From Asterias rubens (Eukaryota; Echinodermata; Asteroidea; Forcipulatida; Asteriidae), in assembly GCF_902459465.1 (NCBI RefSeq), contig NC_047080.1:9150866-9214865 (forward strand): a stretch of 64,000 bases of DNA. The letters run 5' to 3'. Position 1 is the first letter of the stretch. Each line of letters starts with the position of its first letter. A program made the position numbers and the translations under genes. The notes below the pieces were generated by a model that was not told the origin of the DNA, searched no databases, and was given only the letters and a program-made list of their open reading frames with translations. This document shows positions 59,297 through 64,000 of this stretch, piece after piece.

Positions 59297-59505
59297 GTAC
59301 GAGTAGTGCTAGCCCACCTTGTTGAGCTGTTAATGGCTCCTCTTTTTTAACATCGGTCTCGTCACTGTCACCATTATGTGTGTCACCATTATGTAATGGT
59401 GACAGTGATGACACCGATGTTAATGGTGACAGTGATGAGACCGACGTTAAAAGCGGAGCCATTAACAGCTCAACAAGGTGGGCTAGAGTAGTGCACTCGT
59501 GCAGT
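59297..59505. repeat. Fold-back around a GTGACAGTGATGA repeat
   Basis: CTAGCCCACCTTGTTGAGCT and its mirror AGCTCAACAAGGTGGGCTAG form the ends. The centre holds repeated CACTGTCACCATTA on one side and AATGGTGACAGTGATGA on the other. Confidence 0.8.
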
Positions 59506-59843
59506 ATTTGTGTTTCATCATTAATAGAATATTTGTTTATTAGATCTACGTACCTCTTGATTAGGTGATAGCGTGAGTGTTCCACCAAAGCTTAAGTAAT
59601 CTTATAATATTAACAATACAAATATCATGCAGTCAACAGTGTTTGCTTTCCACTCGCTAATCCAGTGCCGTGCCCTTGTTTGTAGCCAACTCCAGTGCGC
59701 TGTAAAATGTGTGCAGGAACAACCTGTCTTGCCAATGTAACGCAGCTAAGTTGGAAGTTCGAAGACCTTTGTTACACAACAGTTTTGTGCAGCGAAGCGT
59801 GATGATAACATACAGAGCAAAGGGATCACCAGCCTGTGACCAT

Positions 59844-59963
59844 TTCCGAACATTTCCCAAGGCATGAGTATCTGCCACTGCCCGACGTACTTTTTCTATG
59901 CTGGTACCAACGATCTTGTTTCGCTCCATAAGTCAGCGAGGTCCTTTCGTATTCTGTAATAAG
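59844..59963 (+). other. Possible non-coding 5' exon of the plus-strand SOUL gene
   Basis: The segment ends in AATAAG followed by GTAAGTA, a near-ideal donor, and lies about 890 bases before the acceptor that precedes the SOUL start codon. It is also the first copy of a 120-bp exact direct repeat. The left boundary is unknown; I only take the repeat edge. Confidence 0.3.
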
Positions 59964-60132
59964 GTAAGTAAATTGATGTGTGGGAAAGTCAAGCGGCGGC
60001 CCAGAGTCGAGCAGCGACCCAGTCTTTTATTATTAATATTAGAGCATAGAGTAAGGATTGGGGCCACCATGGAGGAGGCACTAGAGCATGGAGGTAGATC
60101 TCGAGCTCCATGAGTAGAGCAAGCAGCCACCA

Positions 60133-60252
60133 TTCCGAACATTTCCCAAGGCATGAGTATCTGCCACTGCCCGACGTACTTTTTCTATGCTGGTACCAAC
60201 GATCTTGTTTCGCTCCATAAGTCAGCGAGGTCCTTTCGTATTCTGTAATAAG
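60133..60252 (+). repeat. Second copy of a 120-bp exact direct repeat
   Basis: Identical, as far as I can read, to 59844-59963 at an offset of 289 bases. Unlike the first copy it is followed by CAGCGACC, not by a splice donor. Confidence 0.85.
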
Positions 60253-60878
60253 CAGCGACCATCCATTCTGCCAAATTACACCCTACTCCCTACCATTTAT
60301 ACCTTCATATTAATCTTAACAAGACCTAGGAAGTTTCTTCCTCCATGGACCCAGTTACTGGGGCGCGGTACTCTTTTTTTCCCTAGAAATTCGTCATTAT
60401 CGGTCGTTCTATGGTAGTACTACTACACTAGTTCTAATGGGATGTTCCATTTGATGTTTCAGGAAGTCACAGGCAAGGTGCGTAATAAATAAAGGGTAGA
60501 AACATGGAGGTAGAAATAGAAACAATTGGCCACATGACAAAAACCTGGTTCCACAGTCGGATGGGTGGGGCTGGTGGGCGGGGGGGGGGGGGGGGTGGGG
60601 TCTGAAACCAAACTTTGGTTACCAAAGCGTCTAGATAGGCCTATACAGAAGCTATTTTGTTCTTTAGTAGGTTTAGTATAACTACCCTGCTATGGAGTAT
60701 AGTACATTGGGTGATATGGGTATGTAGCAAGTCATGTTCAAACAGCCTTTAATATTCTTTTTTACATAAGACATCATGTGATGAGCTCTAAACTAATCAC
60801 CCTTTTAGTTTAGTGGTTGTAAGATAAATGTATATTGTTTTTTTTTACCCACAGTTAATACACACATCACACAGAACA

Positions 60879-63224
60879 ATGTTTGCGGCCATCAAAACTC
60901 TTTTCACTGAACTTGAAACGCCCAAGTATGAAGTGGAGAAGGATTCAACAGACGACAAGAAGAAAGTAAGAGCTTTAATTTGACAGCTACAATTGGATTC
61001 TTTAAAGACACTGGACACTATTGGTAATTGTAAAATACTAGTCTTCACAGTTGGTGTAACTTGACATATGCATAAGATAACAAACCTGTGAAAATCAGTC
61101 GTCGAAGTTGCGAGATAATAATGAAAGAAAAAAACACCCTTGTCACACGAAGTTGTGTGCTTTCAGATGCTTGATTTCGAGACCTCAAATTCTAAATCTG
61201 AGGTCTCAAAATCAAATTTGTGGAAAATTATTTCTTTCTCTAAAACTACGTCACTTTAGAGGGAGCCGTTTCTCACAATGTTATACTATCAACCTCTCCC
61301 CGTTACTCGTTACCAAGTAAGGTTTTATGCTAATAATTATTTTGAGTAATTACCAATAGTGTCCACTGCCTTTAATAAGAGCTTTAATTTGACAGCTACA
61401 ATTGGATTCTTTAATTCACATTAACTAAATGTATTTCATACTGACTCAGGGTAATGACACAGATATGTCAATGATTATACTAGGTAATTATTGAACAATA
61501 AATTGAAAAATAAAGAATAATAACTTCTGGTTTCACCCGTAAACACTGATGTGCATTAGCACTGTATAGACAATGTAACCTGTGACATCACATGTTTACA
61601 AAAGGGCCAGAGAGCATGGACTTCATGCAGGCACGATTTGTACACAGCCTAATGGAAGAAAACATAAAATCTTATATTTTATGGAGATTGCACTGTCTAA
61701 TTCTTATCAACTTTTGTTATGATGAAAGGGGGAACATCTCAAAACTTGTCCAGCTTTTTACTTTCATAACTCTTGGATTTATGTGGAAGTAATTATGACA
61801 CAAAATGTAAACTTTCCCATAGGACCAGTGCAGTGTCTTGCCTGCCAGATTACTCAAAGAATGTACAAGGTCACACTTATTGTAAACAAAGTTCACATGG
61901 TCTATACACGCTCTGAAAATAAATTATGAATTGTCTCTAGCTACCAGGCTATCGAGAAGGTCTAGGTATTAGACACTGCTCTAGATGCAAAGGTCGTGAG
62001 TTCGAATCCCACCCAAGTAATATGTCTGTGATTTTGTTCACAGAGCACATGAAAGTACTGAGTATACAATGCTAACACGCATCAGTGTAAATGGATAAAA
62101 TCAAATCTAATACAATTTTTAGGTGTTAAAGACACTTGACACCTTTGGTAGTTGTCTCAACATATGCACCAAATAACAAGCCTGCGCAAATTTGAACTCA
62201 ATCAGTCGTCAAAGTTGCGAGGTAATAATGGAAGAAAAACACCCTTGTCACAAGAAGTTGTGTGCTTTCAGATGCTTGATTTCGGGAAGTCAAATTCTAA
62301 TTCTGAGGTATCGAAATCAAATACAAATATTTTTGTGGACAATTACTTCTTTTTCGAAAACTACGTTACTTCAGAGGGAGCTGTTTCTCACAATGTTTTA
62401 TACTACCAACAGTTCTCCATCGCTTCTTACTAACTTTTGTGCTCACAATTATTTTGAGTAATTGCCAATAGTGTCCATTGTCTTTAAAATTCCTTTTTTT
62501 TTGCCATAGGAGTATGAGGTCAGAAGGTATGGAGAGACAACAACATGGGTGACTATATCAAATTCTTCTATCGACGAACCTTCAGAAGTCAACAAACCGA
62601 CAAAGGAGAGTCGTGGGATGTTCTTCAAGCTTTTTAACTACATTTCAGGGGAAAATGACAAAAGTATGCATTTATATTTATTTTTAATTGGTCCTATAAA
62701 CTGTTTATTAAATGCACTGGACACTATTAGTACTTATAAGTTTAAGCATAAAACCCTACTTAGTAACAAGCAATGGAGAGCTAGTGATTGTATAAGTTTT
62801 TGAGAAAGAGCTAATTTCTCAAATACTGAAAGACTTTTTAAGGCATCTGAAAGCACACAAATTTGTGCAACCATTTTTGTTATTCTTGCATTATTCTCTT
62901 CCAACTTTTTGTTTATAGTAGTAACCAAGAGTGTCCAATGCCTTTAAGGCTATTGTCAGATTCATCATGATATGTTTGCATGATTGTGTTTTTTTCTCTC
63001 TTGACTGATTTCAAATATTACTTTGTCTGCAAATTGCTTCCAGAACAAAAAATTGACATGACTGTACCTGTGCTCAAAAAGATAACACCAGGAGCGGGTC
63101 CGTTCTGTGAAACAACCACAGACATGTCATTCTATGTCACCAAGGAATTTCAAGGCAGTCCTCCAACCCCGTCAGCTGAAGATGTTCATGTGACGCACCT
63201 TCCAGCTCAACGAGTTGTTGTCAG
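60879..63224 (+). CDS. HEBP2-like: SOUL-family heme-binding protein without signal peptide, 5' three coding exons (runs off window)
   Basis: Exons 60879-60965 (29 codons, phase 0), 62510-62663 and 63044-63224. The start reads MFAAIKTLFTELETPKYEVE, with no signal peptide, so the product is probably cytosolic. Exon 2 gives EYEVRRYGETTTWVTI and FFKLFNYISGENDK; exon 3 gives KIDMTVPVLKKITPGAGPFC and ends VVVR with a two-base split codon. Exon 3 is 181 nt with the same phases as exon 3 of the minus-strand SOUL gene, which shows common descent. The final exon, with the YYTAGY-type motif, was not found before 64000. A strong acceptor (pyrimidine run and CAG at 60852-60854) lies 24 bases before the ATG, so a non-coding 5' exon exists upstream. 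Confidence 0.85.
61001..61376. mobile_element. MITE of the GGACACTAT family flanked by a 37-bp duplication
   Basis: Full copy in intron 1 of the plus-strand SOUL gene. The sequence AAGAGCTTTAATTTGACAGC with its continuation stands directly on both sides (60968-61004 and 61378-61414). Confidence 0.85.
61566..62110. repeat. TATAGACAATGTAACCTGTG element inside a tRNA-derived SINE
   Basis: 61566-61914 has ends TATAGACAATGTAACC and TTCACATGGTCTATA. On both sides is SINE material: AACACTGATGTGCATTAGCA before, and the head with GAGTTCGAATCCCACCC and tail after. Confidence 0.55.
62125..62488. mobile_element. MITE of the GGACACTAT family ending 21 bases from an acceptor
   Basis: Ends TTAAAGACACTTGACACC and GTGTCCATTGTCTTTAA. 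The poly-T tract and CATAG acceptor of exon 62510 follow at once. Confidence 0.8.
62708..62948. mobile_element. Short, internally deleted MITE of the GGACACTAT family
   Basis: Both ends are present (AAATGCACTGGACACTATTA; GTGTCCAATGCCTTTAA), but the copy is only about 240 bp long. Confidence 0.75.
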
Positions 63225-64000
63225 GTAAGCTCAAGTGGCTGTCTTTATTAAGGGAAGACATTTCTTGACCTTTAATCCATTTAAGTGAACATAGAAGTCC
63301 TGGACCCGACTTCATAAAGCCTGTGTAAGCACAAGAACTTGCTAAGCACAGAAAAGTAATGCTTAACAGAAACAGGTTAGTGTCCACAATTGCATAGATT
63401 TATAGAGCTTCTTGCATCTTGGTTACGACAATCCAAAACAATTAGAAAGTTGAGACTTGATTTTGATCGTATCTGTATGGTCATCTTTTGGGAGGCTTTT
63501 GAGACGCTGGCGGCAGCAGACATAATGGTCCCTTTTTGCGCCTTTGAACGTGCATGCACAATTCTATATATTGTACGAATAGGTCTGAGAGCACGAACAC
63601 TACAGGCGAGAACTGTTGAAAGGACCATCTAAAAGTCCATTTCTACCTTTTCCTTTGTTGATGAGGGTTTAAAGGCACTGTACATGTTTGGTAATAGTCA
63701 AAGACCAGTGTTCTCACTTGGTGTATCCCATCATAACCATAAAATAACAAGCCTGTGAAAATTTTGGCTCAATCGGTCATCGAAGTTGTGAGAAAATGAT
63801 AAAAGAAAAAACACCCTTGTTGGACGAATTGTGTGCTTTCAGATAGGAATAAAAGACTTATAGCAAGAAGTCTTTTATTATTTTAGTGAGAAATTACCTC
63901 TTTCTCAAAAACTATGTTACTTCAGAGGGAGTCGTTTCTCACAATGTTTTACTATCAACAGCTCTCCAATGCTCGTTACCAAGTCAGTTTTTAAGTTAAT
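63225..64000. other. Intron 3 of the plus-strand SOUL gene (runs off the window)
   Basis: 63303-63390 is a GGACCCGACTTCATAAAGCC-type repeat fragment. From 63669 a TTTAAAGGCACTGTACATGT MITE runs to the end. No fourth SOUL exon is seen. Confidence 0.6.

Noticed and set aside
59657-59929. A 90-codon minus-strand frame (MERNKIVGTSIEKV...)
   Set aside because: It spans the exact 120-bp direct repeat and has no splice or family match. I could not tell it from chance.

Overview
This is eukaryotic (animal) nuclear DNA. It shows GT-AG introns, tRNA-derived SINEs, LINE 3' ends and very many short terminal-inverted-repeat (MITE-like) elements in AT-rich DNA. The repeat style and gene families suggest a marine invertebrate deuterostome. 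An echinoderm, perhaps a sea star, is my best guess; this rests on memory of similar repeats and is not proven. Genes were built by joining exons by hand, checking splice sites, phase and protein-family fit.

Layout. 1-4655 holds no recognised gene but has an 18-unit, 80-bp minisatellite. 4656-43273 (minus strand) is one large 26-exon gene. Its coding exons add up to 4431 nt, an exact multiple of three, or 1476 residues: a PH domain, a coiled coil and a TBC Rab-GAP domain in the TBC1D2/Armus order, followed without a frame break by about 650 residues of C-terminal beta-propeller. A possible non-coding first exon lies near 45.3-45.4 kb. 48046-50311 (minus) is a two-exon gene for a 71-residue secreted peptide precursor that I do not recognise, with a TATA box. 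53141-58258 (minus) is a complete four-exon gene for a secreted SOUL/heme-binding (HEBP2-like) protein. 60879-63224 (plus) holds the first three coding exons of a divergently arranged second SOUL gene without a signal peptide; its last exon lies beyond the window.

Introns and spacers are filled with repeats. The commonest is a 350-390 bp element whose ends read TTAAAGGCAGTGGACACTAT, with at least twenty full or partial copies. Related families begin GGAAGGTACACG, GGAACACGTTGCC or CATTGGACCCTTTCGG. They are often nested, and several sit within 25 bp of a splice site. One deletion derivative of a DNA transposon keeps part of the accessory protein that in related elements carries a YqaJ-type nuclease.

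The genes show no operon-like link. The two SOUL genes are evidently paralogues: their third coding exons have the same length and phase. The rest appear to be unrelated neighbours.
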